DNA from: Lindgomyces ingoldianus
Lineage: Eukaryota; Ascomycota; Dothideomycetes; Pleosporales; Lindgomycetaceae
DNA: 64,000 bases
Reading direction: 5' to 3'
Assembly (NCBI RefSeq): GCF_010093535.1
Contig: NW_022985182.1
Location: 631,785-695,784 of the forward strand
Part shown: positions 10,111-22,071 of the stretch, in pieces
Numbering within the stretch: the first letter of the stretch is position 1
Layout: every line of letters begins with the position of its first letter
Position numbers and translations under genes: made by a program
The notes under the pieces: model-generated
The model's input: the letters and a program-made list of their open reading frames with translations, nothing else
Told to the model about the DNA's origin: nothing
The model's database searches: none

Positions 10111-11077
10111 TTCGGCTAAAGTTTGGAGGATAAAGTGTCAGTGGAGGCTGATACTTACGGGTGAGTGTCAAAATCGTAACGGCAGTATTAGGGAAGCGTC
10201 CTAGACTGACGGTGAGAGATAGTGGATAGTGGATCGGAGTATCTCCGGCCAGCACGTTGTCTGTAGTGCAATGCTGAGTTAGCTTGGAGAGCGGCTGCAC
10301 TAGAATTCTTCCCTTGCCTTTAGCGCCAAGGAAATGGTCACCTAGGTAGTGTTGTTGTTCCTCCCTGTGGTTCTACCTAGGATTTGACTCCTATCCACGG
10401 GCTCGGGTCCAACGTGATATAGATAAGCTGCAATGAACTGCCGACTTCACATTCACGCTCTCGGTTTTTTTTCCTATTTTCTGGTTAAATTTAACCAACT
10501 TGTCGCTGATTAGGTTGTGCGACGTACAACCTTTAAAGTCGTGCAGGAGCGACTCATGCCGCTCATTCCTTTGTTCAGTGTCTGGAGCCGATGCAGCTTA
10601 CTGGCATAACATGTTTCGTCCGGGAGTACGCGGGTAGCACTACCGATGATGTGGCATCTAATCAGATTTGTGCATTCCCTTTGTTGTCGGACTTTCCAGG
10701 CGCCGAGCATACCGTATTGAGCAACATTCATGTCCGGTTGGAGGCACCGATCGTTCTTGTTTCTGAGCTCATCAGACGTCCCGTCGTCCGGCGTGGATGA
10801 GAGAACCAACAGTTGTTTCAAGGGATTTATTGAAAGTTAAGGCGTCCTGAAGACGCCTAAGCGTAACCTATAAGTTTGCAGGTAATACGGCAGTTGATCA
10901 CGGGGGCTAAACATCTATGTTGCGTTACCTCGATCTCGACGCGAACGACTCAAGGCGTTGTCCAACGTGGGCGCATGCTCTACTGCTCCTACTTTTCCCC
11001 ACGAAAACTCTGAAGCTGACACACCTTCTTCTAGGAGGTTTGACGCCACTCAGAGACTTCTATGCAGGCCACTTCGT
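10111..11077. promoter_or_regulatory. Divergent promoter region with three palindromes
   Basis: This 967-bp region separates the start of the acetyltransferase gene from the start of the rhodopsin-domain gene. It contains three perfect inverted repeats: TGGTTAAATTTAACCA (10482-10497); AGGTTGT...ACAACCT (10512-10518 and 10526-10532, 7-nt spacer); and AGGCGTC...GACGCCT (10840-10846 and 10852-10858, 5-nt loop). Dyads of this kind often bind dimeric Zn2Cys6 or bZIP regulators; that role is inferred. Open frames at 10510-10821 and 10591-10800 overlap these and look accidental. Confidence 0.4.
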
Positions 11078-12217
11078 ATGGCGCAACACATTACAGCTTC
11101 CAATCGAGGTCCTCTAGTGCAAATATTTACCTGGTTCTTTTTCTTCGTCGGGTTGTTCTTCTTCGTGGTTCGGCTGGTGACGAAACACGCTCTGGCATCC
11201 CCATACAAAATTGAAGATGCTATTATCATCGTAGCTATTGTCAGTATTCTTTTTTAATCACCCCGATACCATCTTCTCACTCGAATAGATTTTGAGTTTA
11301 GGCCAATCGATTGCTGTTTCCGCTGCAGTATCGAACGGCTTGGGCAAGCCTTTGGAGTCGCTGAATGAAGCACAAATCGAAGCTACCTTGAAGGTAAGCT
11401 TGATGCAGTGGCATTATCGGTCTCGCTGATCTTCAACCAAGTCGCAATATGTGGCAATTATCCTTCTTATTGCATGTCTCGGCACGACGAAGCTCTCGAT
11501 TGCAGTCTTTGTAAAGGGCCTGAGTCCGGATGTTCATCACCATAGGTACTCAAATTGGATCGGCCTCTCGTCCCTCGTCTGGATGGTCATTGGGCTCATT
11601 TCCGCCATCTTCCAATGCTCCCCTCCCCACACGTGGGATCCTTTGAATGGAAACCACTGCGTCAACTTAGTGAGATTGCTTCCTCTCTCTATACTTCAAA
11701 GTGATGTCGCTGACTGGGACAGAGAGCTTGGTGGACATTCATTGCACTTGGTAACATGCTCACTGATGTCTTCATTGTCGCTGTTCAGTTCTTCTTGCTG
11801 TGGGGAGTCCAGTTGCCCATGTCCAACAAATTCATCCTTTTTTCGATATTCTCCTTTCGCCTCGGGTAGGTGCTCCCCAAGAATGTGTAAGTGATTCTAA
11901 CGAATCGCAGAGTCGTCGGGGCTACCATCGCTCAACTGTATGTCTACTACCAGTCATTCGATAGCCTCGACATAACATTGAGGGCGTGGCTACCGGCGTT
12001 GTTGAATCAACTCATCCAGTCTCTAAGCATTTCAACGGCTTGCATACCGCATTTGAAACGGTTTTTGGATAGTTTAGAGTCCGGTATGATCCGGGTCAGG
12101 GAGCCTAGTAGGATGGATAATTCGCAGGTAGGAACGGAGCTAGGGGGGGTTGGAGGCAGCAATTCAACTCGAGCATCGAGCAAGAAGCAGCGAATATCAG
12201 GATCATTGTTGAGATAG
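11078..12217 (+). CDS. Fungal rhodopsin-domain integral membrane protein
   Basis: Five exons (11078-11239, 11289-11393, 11442-11669, 11723-11865, 11911-12217) with four 45-53 nt GT-AG introns; 314 aa. The product is a seven-TM protein of the large fungal 'rhodopsin domain' family, whose function is mostly unknown; no retinal-binding Lys is expected. The start MAQHITASNRGPLVQI matches the family, as do YKIEDAI, the SIAVSAAVSNGLG segment, FQCSPPHTWDPLNGNHC (the conserved extracellular Cys/Trp loop) and LITDV-like MLTDVFIV. The last exon has the AQLYVYYQSFDSLDIT...LPALLNQLIQSLSISTACIPHLKRFLDSLESG block and a hydrophilic Ser-rich tail. An upstream ATG at 11061 is out of frame. Family and gene structure are well supported, function is not. 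Confidence 0.9.
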
Positions 12218-12681
12218 GCATAGCTTGAATTAGCAAATCATACCTTCCCCTTGTAAATCGTGAATTTTGGACTGTAAGTATAACACGGCGATGAAGAGAA
12301 TTGACAAATGATCACGAAACTAAGAATAGACAACTTATGCTTCCTTCCTGTTTTGGACCCCGAGGGAATGCCATCCTTCGCCCTTCTCCGCATTGTACGC
12401 CTGACCCTTGCAGCCGCTGTGCCACATTCGGGATTATCACCCCGAATTTCCCACATGCAGCGGAGTTTGGTGTTAAACACGCCGTACTCGTATGACATGC
12501 GCCTATTCATATGGAGAACCGCTGTCATGGAATTCAGGCTGGATGGAATTTCCAGATACCCTGGTTCAGGAGTGAGGTCGCGCTACCTTTGATGCTTATC
12601 ACCCCTCGGTTCAATCGCAGCTAGGTTCTTGATTGAATTGAACATCTCGAATCTTTGTCTTGACCATTTTTCTAATCAACC
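12218..12681. other. Intergenic region upstream of the permease gene
   Basis: 464 bp between two plus-strand genes. The last 80 bases are pyrimidine-rich and probably the permease leader (ending CTAATCAACC before the ATG). Three overlapping short open frames at 12238-12592 are not supported. Confidence 0.5.
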
Positions 12682-14703
12682 ATGTCGAAGCATTCTGAAG
12701 TCGTTGAATTGGAGCCACGTAGTGGCGGTTACGTTCGTGACGATGTCGCCCTTGCTCGTTTGGGGAAGAAGGCGGTGTTGAAGGTTCGCCCTATGAATAA
12801 CGCTCGACAAGTTTCATGCAACGCTGAGTAAAGTAGAGAAACTTTGGTTCCATCACAATTTTGGGGTTTAGCTGCACCGTTCTCATAACATGGGAGAGTT
12901 GCTTACAGTAAGTATGTGCATTCTTAAGTCAATGATCGGCCTGCTGACTTTGTAGGGTTTTTCTCCTGGGACTGCAAAAGTTTGTAAACACTCTATACCA
13001 GATGCGTGAGATATTAACGAAAGTAGTGGTGGGCCAGCTGCTTTAGTTTATGGGTTCATAATTGTGTGGGTTGGAACACTCTCAGTATTCGCTACACTCT
13101 CGGAACTTGTCTCGATGTAGGTTGAATTCTTGGTTCGATAGAGAAATACCGGTTGATATGCTCCTTCAGGGCTCCAACATCTAGCGGGCAGTACCATTGG
13201 GTTTCAATGTTAGCACCTCAGTCATCGCGTAAAGTGCTGAGCTATATTACTGGTTCGTATCTAGCGCCACATCAAATTTATAGACCTGAAGGCTGACAAT
13301 TCAAGGGTGGCTTACCGTCTGTGGATGGCAAGCCTTGGTGGCGTCTGGCGGCTACATAACCAGCACCTTGATCCAAGGAATAATTGTTCTAACTCACCCC
13401 TCATATCTCGTGAGCTGGAAGAATTGGCATGGCACGCTCCTATACTGGGCAGTTTTATTGGTCTGCGTGCTCATAAACACAGTCGTTGCCAGTCTCCTAC
13501 CAAAATTCGAGGGACTCCTGCTCGTGCTCCACATTTTGGGTTTCTTTGGAGTCGTGTTTCCTCTCGTGGTTCTTGCGGACCATTCTAACTCCGATTTCGT
13601 ATTCAAGACCTTCATCTATGATGGTGGTTGGTCATCAAATGGGATTTCATTCTGTGTTGGTATGCTCGGGAACGTTTTCGCTTTCATGGGTAAGAAATCA
13701 TTTTAACTTGAGAAATCTGAAGCCGTATGCTAATTTTCATAGGCGGAGATGCAGCAATCCATGTGAGTAACTAGCCATTCCCCATGCTTTGGTGCCTTCC
13801 AAGCCTTATACAGCGCGCAGATGTCCGAAGAAATTCACAACGCTGCTACTGTTGTTCCTCGCTCAATCTTGGGAAGTGTCGTTATCAATGGGGTCTTGGG
13901 CCTAGCCGCAATGATCGCCACACTTTACTGCATCTCCGACCTAGATCTAGCTTTGGCCGAGAATCCAATGTATCCGTATATGTCGATATTTCGCCAAGCT
14001 GTAGGGTCGTTATCAGGGGCGGCAGTAATGTCCGGACTCATTGTAGTCATGTCATTCAGCGCGACAACCGGTATTTTGGCTTCTTCGTCACGAATATTCT
14101 GGGCATTTTCACGTGATAGAGGCTTGCCAGGATGGAAATACCTAGAAAAGGTCAGTTAGATGCGCAATTATTCTTCGCTTCCTTGCGTGCCCAACTAAGC
14201 AACTCACCGCTCAGGTTGATCACCGGACGGGTATCCCTCTCTGCTCGGTAGCAGTGACGTCTGTCATTGCTTCTGTCCTCGCGGTGGTAAACATTGGAGA
14301 CCCAGCAGCATTCAATGGTGTCATATCTCTGACTATTGCCTCCCTCTTCGGATCCTACTTGATCGCCGCTACTCTCTTATTATATCGTCGTTGTAACGGC
14401 GAGATCGGCGAGGCCGATGATGCACAATCTGACGGTGGTCTTACCAACACTATTGGTGCCAATTTAACGTGGGGCCCTTGGAAGTTACCCGGCGCGATTG
14501 GAATCGCAAACAACATCTTCGCGTGCTGTTATCTTGGTTTTATTTTCTTCTTCAGCTTTTGGCCTTCGAAGACGCCAGTAACTCCCAAAAACATGAACTG
14601 GGCGGTGTTAGTGACTGGAGTGGTTGTCATTTTTAGCACACTGTACTATGTTATATGGGCTAAGAAGACTTACAATGGGCCGGTGGTAGAGGTACAAGAT
14701 TGA
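12682..14703 (+). CDS. APC-superfamily amino acid/GABA/choline permease
   Basis: Nine exons (12682-12783, 12837-12907, 12956-12979, 13027-13116, 13170-13252, 13306-13689, 13743-13762, 13821-14150, 14215-14703), including micro-exons of 24 and 20 nt, join to 530 aa. The product should be a 12-TM proton-coupled plasma-membrane permease of the ACT (amino acid/choline) group. Signatures are a hydrophilic N-tail with RLGKKAVLK then NFGSITILGF (TM1 start), GGPAALVYGF (TM2), ELVSMAPTSSGQYHW (the family signature), ITGWLTVCGWQA, GGDAAIHMSEEIHNAATVVPRSI (the conserved MsEE/VP block) and SSSRIFWAFSRDRGLPGW. The frame is kept across all eight introns, so the gene looks intact. The substrate (GABA, choline or another amino acid) cannot be decided from sequence. 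Confidence 0.92.
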
Positions 14704-16640
14704 TGGACGGATAGAGCAAGTGCGGATTGTGATAGCAGAACTGGGACAACAAATAGATAAGGAGAGTAGTGCCGTATCAATACCTGTACAATAAACGAGG
14801 TCACCAAGTATTCCAGAGTGTGAGTAGAAGTGTCTCACTTTGTGTTCGCATGTGTGGGTTACGCGGTATTAGCACTTTCCCGCTCCCGAGGCAACCATAG
14901 GAGACACCTGCGGCGCTCATGTGCTTGTTGAGGCACTCTGTATCCCTCCAATGATATCAGCTGCCTTCTCAGCTAAAGCATATGCAGCGCATTGGTAATG
15001 AACTGTGATAAGGAGTGGGAAGACGCTCGCATCGTCAAACCAAACCTTCTACACCCTTGCCTATAAGTATCTTGTCTACCGCAATTCCCAGGGCTAATCC
15101 TAGAGATAATTAGGGTTTGTGGCATCTTATATGCTCGGACATATACACTTATCTCATCAGATGCCATGATGGCGCTCCCGCTCACTAATTCCACTCAGGC
15201 AGCGACCTTCTTCCCATTCCGCTTTTGTACCATGATGTGGTTAACCACCGTATCACCGATAGCGTAGATTTCTAATATGGTAGACTTGACTGGCAAGTTG
15301 ACGTTGGCCGTTGTGACAGTTTTCGACAAGCCCTAAGAGCCCTAGACGTAAGCCAGCATTAGCACCCATTCTCTCTTCCTGGAGCTAACTCGAGACCATA
15401 CAGACTGCAAAGGATCCCTCAAAGGTTATTCAGAGACTGACTACTGGCCGAAGCTGAAACGTTGTGAGTAGGGGTATCGAATCCGTGCTCCGATGAATCT
15501 ACTTTGAGCGTGTTTTCTTGGTGTGTTCCCGTCTTCCGGAAATAGGGAAGGAATCCATCATAACTCCGTTCGGTAAAATCAACAGGGTTTACCCATAAGT
15601 TGTAGTCGGTGCATTTTCCACGGGTCTAAGTGCCACAGTTCGTAGAGCTACCTCCTGAGTGCGCTCACCAATGACGGTGTAACAGCATCGATCCCCGAAA
15701 TGAAGCTGTGGGACGCTTGAATACACCTGATGAAGCTCAGAATAGTGACACGAGAAGTAGGCGAGAGGCGATTATATTTAAAGAGTGACTAACATCGTCC
15801 TTTCCGGCTCTAATAATGAGAATACTGAGCGAGTTGTTATTCCCGAGCAACTGAAAGGCTAGCACACAACCCGAAACCTACCACCTTTGTAGCTGATTCC
15901 GCCTTCTTGGGCTTAAAAGTCAATGATAGTGGAATACTGAAGAGTATGAAGATTTAATACAGATGGTACGAGAAGAGGATCCGGAAAGTCATATAGTCCT
16001 GCTGTGCCGCACGGTGTCGACCGACGGGCTACCATTGTTACTGATTAAGTGACCGAGTGGCATTGCGGCACAGTGATGAGTTCCAAAAATATGCAACATC
16101 GAGGCGTGACTTGCAGGGATACAGACAAGTACTTTGTAGTCCGGAAAGAAATTGCTGACGAGCACGAAATCGGGCGGAACAAGATGTACAATGAGTGGAG
16201 AGACGTCCAATGTTTACATGTAGTTATCAATAATCGAGGAGGGGCACGACTCAAAACGGGCCCACTAATTGGTTTCATCATTTTCAGAAGCGGCATTGAG
16301 GCAAACAACCTGGGATGGGTAGTGGAGACATAGAAGGCATGGCCCGCAAAATAGTATGTTGATGAGCTGTGGAAAATTCCTGTAGCAAACCAAATCCTTT
16401 CGTCGAGCCGTGATCACACTCATCCATGTTGATTTGGTAGGCTGGAGACAGATACCCGGTCTTGGTTCGAGTGGAGCAAACGCCCAGGTTTGCTCTAGCG
16501 CTGCAATTTGGGCTTCAAGAATTATGTTAGTTTGTCTTTTAATGCAAAGCCCAATCAATTAATGACAGCAGTGAAAGCAGGGGGTGAAGGAAGAGAGGGT
16601 GAAGCCAATTAATTAACGTGTTTTATTAGTAAGCTGCGCA
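14704..16640. other. Gene-free buffer before the AT-rich block
   Basis: About 1.9 kb of balanced base composition with only short open frames (largest 97 codons, 16265-16558 minus), none with recognisable features or plausible splicing. It may hold a decayed gene or long 3' flank. Composition changes sharply to AT-rich between about 16,600 and 16,700. Confidence 0.55.
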
Positions 16641-16780
16641 CATCTATTGTGTGCAAAAATCAGGAAATTTCTTAGCGTTCCTTAGATCTTTTTTTCCCCT
16701 ACTAAAATTGTATAGGAGATTAGAATCTTAATAGAATTCCTAATATATTAATAAATAATAATTAGATTAGCCCTAAGTAA
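16641..16780. repeat. AT-rich flank (base sequence D, left part)
   Basis: A RIP-like AT-rich segment left of element A. It continues across element A at 57,181, since the 5-bp duplication GTTAA flanks A at both ends. The type of sequence D is not recognised. Confidence 0.45.
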
Positions 16781-16785
16781 GTTAA

Positions 16786-17383
16786 TGTTACAATCCTTAC
16801 TCTAGTGAAATGGTATTTTTCAGGAGTACGACGGCCTATGGGGTGTTAGCGAAAAGGGGGATAGAACTTAGCTAGATTAGGTGTACAGTCTGTTAAGCAG
16901 AGTGTAGAGTAGGCGCGATAAAGAAGGCAGGTTGTGGTTTAACCTAGCAGCTGTATAGAGAGCTAGTAAACCTAATCTATAAAGATAAAAATAGAGGTAT
17001 ATATAGTGCAAGATATATAAGGTAGTAGTGTCCTTTTTATAAAAGTTTTAATGCTTCTTAGTCTATTAAGTAGGTAAAGACTAAATAGTAATTATAACCT
17101 TCTAACTATAGTTATAATTAAGACTATATACATAGAGTTTACATGCTTTGCATGCTTACATGTTTGCCTGCTTACTTAGCCTACATAACCTGCAAGCCTA
17201 CAAACCTGTAAGGCTTATTAGATAATGCATTCTACTAGGCTTTTATTTAAAAGCTAAAGCTATTCCTTATCTGTCTTATTATGTAACTTGCTTAGCGTAG
17301 GGCTAAGCGTCTTCTATCTAACGTTGCTTAGGCTGTGTAGGACAGCTAGTTAGGTTATTATAGTCTAATTATTAGCTGTAACA
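16786..17383 (-). repeat. LTR of element A (left coordinate, heavily RIPed)
   Basis: 598 bp, TGTTACA...TGTAACA. It equals in length the summed halves of the other LTR (178 + 420). It carries many more C-to-T and G-to-A changes than the half at 56756-57175, for example where that copy keeps the CACGTG word and a perfect CGCTTAGC/GCTAAGCG hairpin. Confidence 0.93.
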
Positions 17384-18911
17384 TGTAGGCTTTTTTTCTA
17401 GTTAGCGTTCTTACTGTTATATTTTTTTATTATAGGCGTTAGATTTTCTTTTTAGCTAGTGTGTTCTCTTTTTTAAAAGCTAGCCTAATGTTAAACCTTT
17501 TTAACTATGCCTTACTAGGCTTTTTATTTTTCTACTATTGCCTATTATCTTTATACTATTACTTATCTTAACTCTTTTTATTGCATAAAAATGCGTCTTT
17601 ATAGTGCTTATTATTTAAGCAGGTCCTTTTACGTAATGTCCTTATTATTAGACAAGTATGTAGAGTGTGTATAAAAGAGCAGTTATTATAACGCTTTTAT
17701 GTCTAACATAGCTTAGAATTATTTAGAATAGGAGCGTAAAAAGCTATTAGCAGAGTTAGAGGTAATTTAGAAAGATAAAATGCGTAAAAAGAAAGAAAAG
17801 GTAAAGATAAAAAAAAAGTTTTTAAGAAAGTAAAAGGATTTACTTACACATTTTTAGTTTTTTATTACTTATTAAAAAAAAGTGTAGCAATAATTAGATC
17901 TTTTAGTAGATTAAAAAGTAAAGTATTTAAAAAAAGACTTTTTATTACTAGATAAGCTTAAAGCGCTTAAGGTAAAAGTAGCTAGTCTTTTTTCTTTTTA
18001 ACTTATGTTAAAGGGTTGCAAACTTTCTACATTATAGCTAGCTAATGCTACTACAGTTTTAACTAATAATTGTGTTTTCTAGTCTAGAGAGCTTTCTCTA
18101 GGATAGTTTTATTTAAAAGAGACTCTAGGTATTTGTAAAAGGCCTAAGAAGCATTTAATAGGCTCTTAATAAGTTTTTAAGTGTTTTTACTAGTAAGCTA
18201 TCTTTTTTATTTTACTAAGTACTTATTTTTTTTATAGTCTAAAATCTTTTTTACTTTATATTTTTTTTTCTCTTCTTTTTATCTAGTAGTTGTAAGTAAA
18301 ATAGTCTTAAGCATAAGTTTAAGCTTAAAGATATAAAACTAAAAATGTATTTACATTTTTTTTAGTAGTTTAAGTTTATAAATGCTAGGGCATGTTTATA
18401 TAACTCTGTATAGTCTTATGTGTTTTTTAGCTAGCTTTTTAAAAGGTTTTAGAGTTTTAAGATTCTTTATGTTTAAATATACATAATTATTAAAGTGTAT
18501 TTTTAGTGCTAGTTTTTTTTTCTAATTTATTACTTTTTTTTATAGCTTTTTAGGCTAACTGCGCTTTTCTAGTAAGTTTTTAATGCAGCTCTAAAAGTCT
18601 AGTTGCGTAGTTTATAGCTTCTAAAAAATTAGTTAGTTGTAAGCCTTAAAGTTTATATTATAAAGAGTATCTAAAATTAGCTTTATATAGGGTTTCTTTA
18701 GTTATAGCTAATTCTGTAGTGTTAATAGCAAATTATGCTATTAGTAGCTATTCTGCCTAATTTATTTATTTATATAATACATACTTGCGTAGATATTTTT
18801 CTACTTCTATGTTTACTCTTTCTGTTTGTCTGTTTATTTGCAGGTAGTAGGCAGTAAAGAGTTTATAGTTAATTCTAAAATGTTTAGTTACAGCTGCCTA
18901 GAATTTGCTAG
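17384..18911 (-). pseudogene. Element A pol 3' part: integrase C-terminal half
   Basis: Read on the minus strand, about 18,910 down to 18,650 gives the end of the Gypsy integrase core, with the YHPQTDGQ-type block recognisable although its Gln/Trp codons have become TAG/TAA. Below about 18,500 the sequence is too mutated to assign; a lysine/glutamate-rich stretch lies near 17,700-17,830. The integrase is cut at 18,911/22,650 by the Fot1 insertion. Confidence 0.7.
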
Positions 18912-20205
18912 TAACGTACTTCATAGGCGAGTTGCTCACACACCTGAGTCGCTCACTTTTGCCAAGACCCCACCCTAACACACTCTATTATAGCCTATAA
19001 CAACCTGCTCTAGCACTATATAGTACAGTACAGCCTAGAATATTATTTAGATACTACTTCTGCTTCTTGCTTACATGTTTACGCGTTATGCCTAGTCTAA
19101 TTGCACTATCTGCAGCGCCTTTAGGATAGCTTACCTACTTTAGCTTACACCTGCTTCTTTGCCTTCTTTCTATTACTGCGCGCTCTAAACTCCTTTAGAG
19201 CTGTTAAGTGTAGGCCTTTTTAAATTATTAAGGTCCTTTTTGCTTTAATCTGCTTTTTTTTATGTAATTTACATTATGTAGCAGCCTTATTAGCTACTTA
19301 AAGCTTAGTAATTTCCTGTTACACTAACACTAGCTTATATGTAATTATTACTGCCCTCTTTAAAACCTTTTTAAACACCTTAACTATAGAAGTTAGTAAA
19401 CTATTTATATACTTCTAAATTTTTATTTTTATAAGCATTAATTATAACCTAAGTTCTAGAGTATTACTTAAGGGTTGCAACTACTAGGGCTTATTATATA
19501 TAAGTAGTAGTAGTAATAGAGTGCGTAACTTTACATTAAGGCCTATTATAACCTATTATAGGTTAAAAGAAACTAATCTAGCGCCTTAGAACCTTTCTTA
19601 GATATTACTAAAAGTAATTACAGCATTATAAGCTACTTTAAAGCATAGTAAAAACTTTATTTTTATAATATAAGTAATCTAGTTGCGCATAAAGTTTTTA
19701 GCTTAGCACTTATACACCTTTTTTAAAGGAGTAAAACAACCTACATTAAGTAGCTATAGAAGGTGCAATAAGTAAAAAAGTATATAAATAGTAATAATTT
19801 TATTATCTTTATAGTATTACTAGAAATAAAATAAGTTATAGCTTTTATAGCTGTTAATAACTAGCAGACAGTAGCTACTAATAGTATACTTCTTTATATG
19901 CGCGTTAAAGTGCTTTAACTAGTCTAGACTAAGCTAATTAGTAGTCTAGCTGCACTTAAAGATTACAATAACTTAATTTTAAAGTAAATTTTCATTCTTG
20001 TACTAATTTAAAAGGTAGTTGCTACCTTAAAAGATAATAAAGAGTAGAATAGCCTACTTTTTAGTATTAATGCTCTAAATAGCTATTGTCTACTCCTAGT
20101 TGCCTAGCTAGACTGCTTTTAGCTGTCCTTATCTTTCTAAACTTGTAACAACTGCTCTAGTAGATATCTAGCCTATTATAAACTCTATCTTATTAAAGTT
20201 ATATA

Positions 20206-22071
20206 ACGTACTTCATGGGCGAGTCGCTCACACACCCGAGTCGCTCACTTTTGCCAAGACCCCACCCCAACAAACTCTATTATAGCCCATAACAACCCGC
20301 TCTGGCACTATATAGTATAGTACAGCCTAGAATATTATTTAGATACTACTTCTGCTTCTTGCTTACACGTTCGCGTGTTATGCCTAGTCTAATTGCACTG
20401 TCTGCAGCGTCTTTAGGATGGCTTACCTACTTTAGCTTGCACCTGCTTCTTTGCCTTCTTCCTGTCACTGCGCGCTCTAAACTCCTTTAGAGCTGTTAAG
20501 CGTAGGCCTTTCTAAATTATTAAAGTCTCTTTTGCCTTAATCTGCTTTCTGTTATGCAATTTATGTTATGTAGCAGCCTTATTAGCTGCTTAAAGCTTAG
20601 TAATTTCCTATTACGCTAACACTAGCTTATGCGTAATTATTACTGCCCCTTTTAAGACCTTTTTAAACGCCTTAACTATAGAAGTTAGTAAACTATTTAT
20701 ATGCTTTTAAATTTTTATTTTTATAAGCATTAATTACAACTTAAGTTCTAAGGTATTGCTTAGAGTTTATAACTGCTAAGGCTTATTATATACAAGTAGT
20801 AGTAGTAATAGAGTGCACAACTTTACATTAAGGCCTATTATAACTTATTATAGGTTAAAAGGAACTAATCTAGCGCCTTAGAACTCTTTTTAGATATTAC
20901 TAAAAGTAATTACAGCATTATAAGCTACTTTAAAGCATAGTAGGAACTTTATCTTTATAATATAAGTAATCTAGTTACGCATAAGGTTTTTAGCTTAGCA
21001 CTTATACACCTTTTTTAAAAGAGTAAAACAACTTACATTAAGTAGCTGTAAAAAGTATAATAAGTAAAAAAGTATATAAATAGTAATAATTTTATTATTT
21101 TTATAGTATTACTAGAAATAAAGTAAGTTATAGCTCTTATAGCTGTTAATAACTAGTAGACAGTAGCTACTAACAGTACGCTTTTTTATATGCGCATTAA
21201 AGTGCTTTAACTAGTCTAGACTAAGCTAATTAGTAGTCTAGCTGCGCTTAGAGATTATAATAACTTAATTCTAAAGTAGATTTTCTTTCTTATACTAGTT
21301 TAAAAAGTAGTTGCTACTCTAAAAGATAATAAAGGGCAGAATAGCCTACTTTTTAGCATTAATGCCCTAGATAGCTGTTGTCTACTTCTAGTTACCTAGC
21401 TAGACTGCTTTTAGCTGTCCTTGTCTCTCTAAACCTGTAACAACTGCTCTAGTAGATATCTAGCCTATTATAAACCCTGTCTTATTAAAGTTGTACGTGT
21501 TATTATTCTAGATGCTATACTTAGCTTTAATATTCTCTATAAGGTTAAACTAGCCTTAAATTACTATAAGATTCTTATAAAAAGCTTTTTTATAGTTATA
21601 CTTACACTTAAACTTTACTTTAAGCTCTAAGTAACACTTAACAAACATATTAAGCTAGTTTATGCTAATATAGCCTATATTACGCTTAGCGTGTAAAGAA
21701 TTAGCTATATTAGCTACAGCTGCTAGCTAGGGGGGAAATCCTTGCGCATTTAGCTTAAGTATGTGCTAAATAATTACCTGCTTCTTGTTATTATCTAGCT
21801 TTTATAAGTTAGCTGTATAATTAGCTTAAGAAAGTTATCTAGCGCGTTAGTTACTTATTATCTTTTAAGAGACCCTGTAGATAGCTGCAGCATGTTAGTT
21901 AAAAAGTGTTATGTTTTATTTAAAAGCTTAGAGCGTAAGCTACATCTAACGTTCCTTTAACATGTTTAAGTAGTGTTATTAGGAATGCATTAGTGTAAGA
22001 AGAGTAGTGTGGTAGGGTCTTAGCAAAAGTAAGCAACTTAGGTGTGTAAGCAACTTGCCTATAAAGTACGT
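20206..22071 (-). mobile_element. Inner Fot1/pogo copy nested in the outer copy
   Basis: 1,866 bp from ACGTACTTCATGGGCGAG to its complement, flanked by TA at 20204-20205 and 22072-22073. It sits inside the homologous transposon: outer-copy sequence stops at 20205 and resumes at 22074, and the inner copy carries the same sequence uninterrupted near 21,490-21,510. Its left TIR is less mutated than the outer one (for example CTCACACACCCGAGTCGC), consistent with a younger age. Confidence 0.94.
20300..21960 (-). pseudogene. Fot1/pogo transposase, RIP-inactivated (inner copy)
   Basis: On the minus strand around 21,810-21,600 one reads the pogo/CENP-B type N-terminal HTH region with a GFPP motif. 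Around 21,560-21,340 follows the start of the DDE catalytic domain, with a YNFNKTGFIIG segment where the family has Asp-Glu (the catalytic Asp and the Glu changed to Asn and Lys by G-to-A). Family-conserved Gln and Trp positions downstream are TAG. The C-terminal part near 20,480-20,380 is Lys/Glu/Gln-rich, as in Fot1. Limits are approximate. It cannot make a transposase. Confidence 0.85.

Noticed and set aside
1..14703. A complete secondary-metabolite cluster
   Set aside because: Tailoring-type genes are present (desaturase, MFS, GST, acetyltransferase) but no polyketide, peptide or terpene synthase and no pathway regulator is in the window.
15989..16558. Overlapping 73-97 codon frames on both strands
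   Set aside because: Mutually overlapping in both directions with no splice-consistent extension; taken as chance.
17384..18911. Lys/Glu-rich plus-strand stretch near 17,700-17,830 as a separate gene
   Set aside because: Interrupted by stops and within element A; composition may simply reflect AT-richness.
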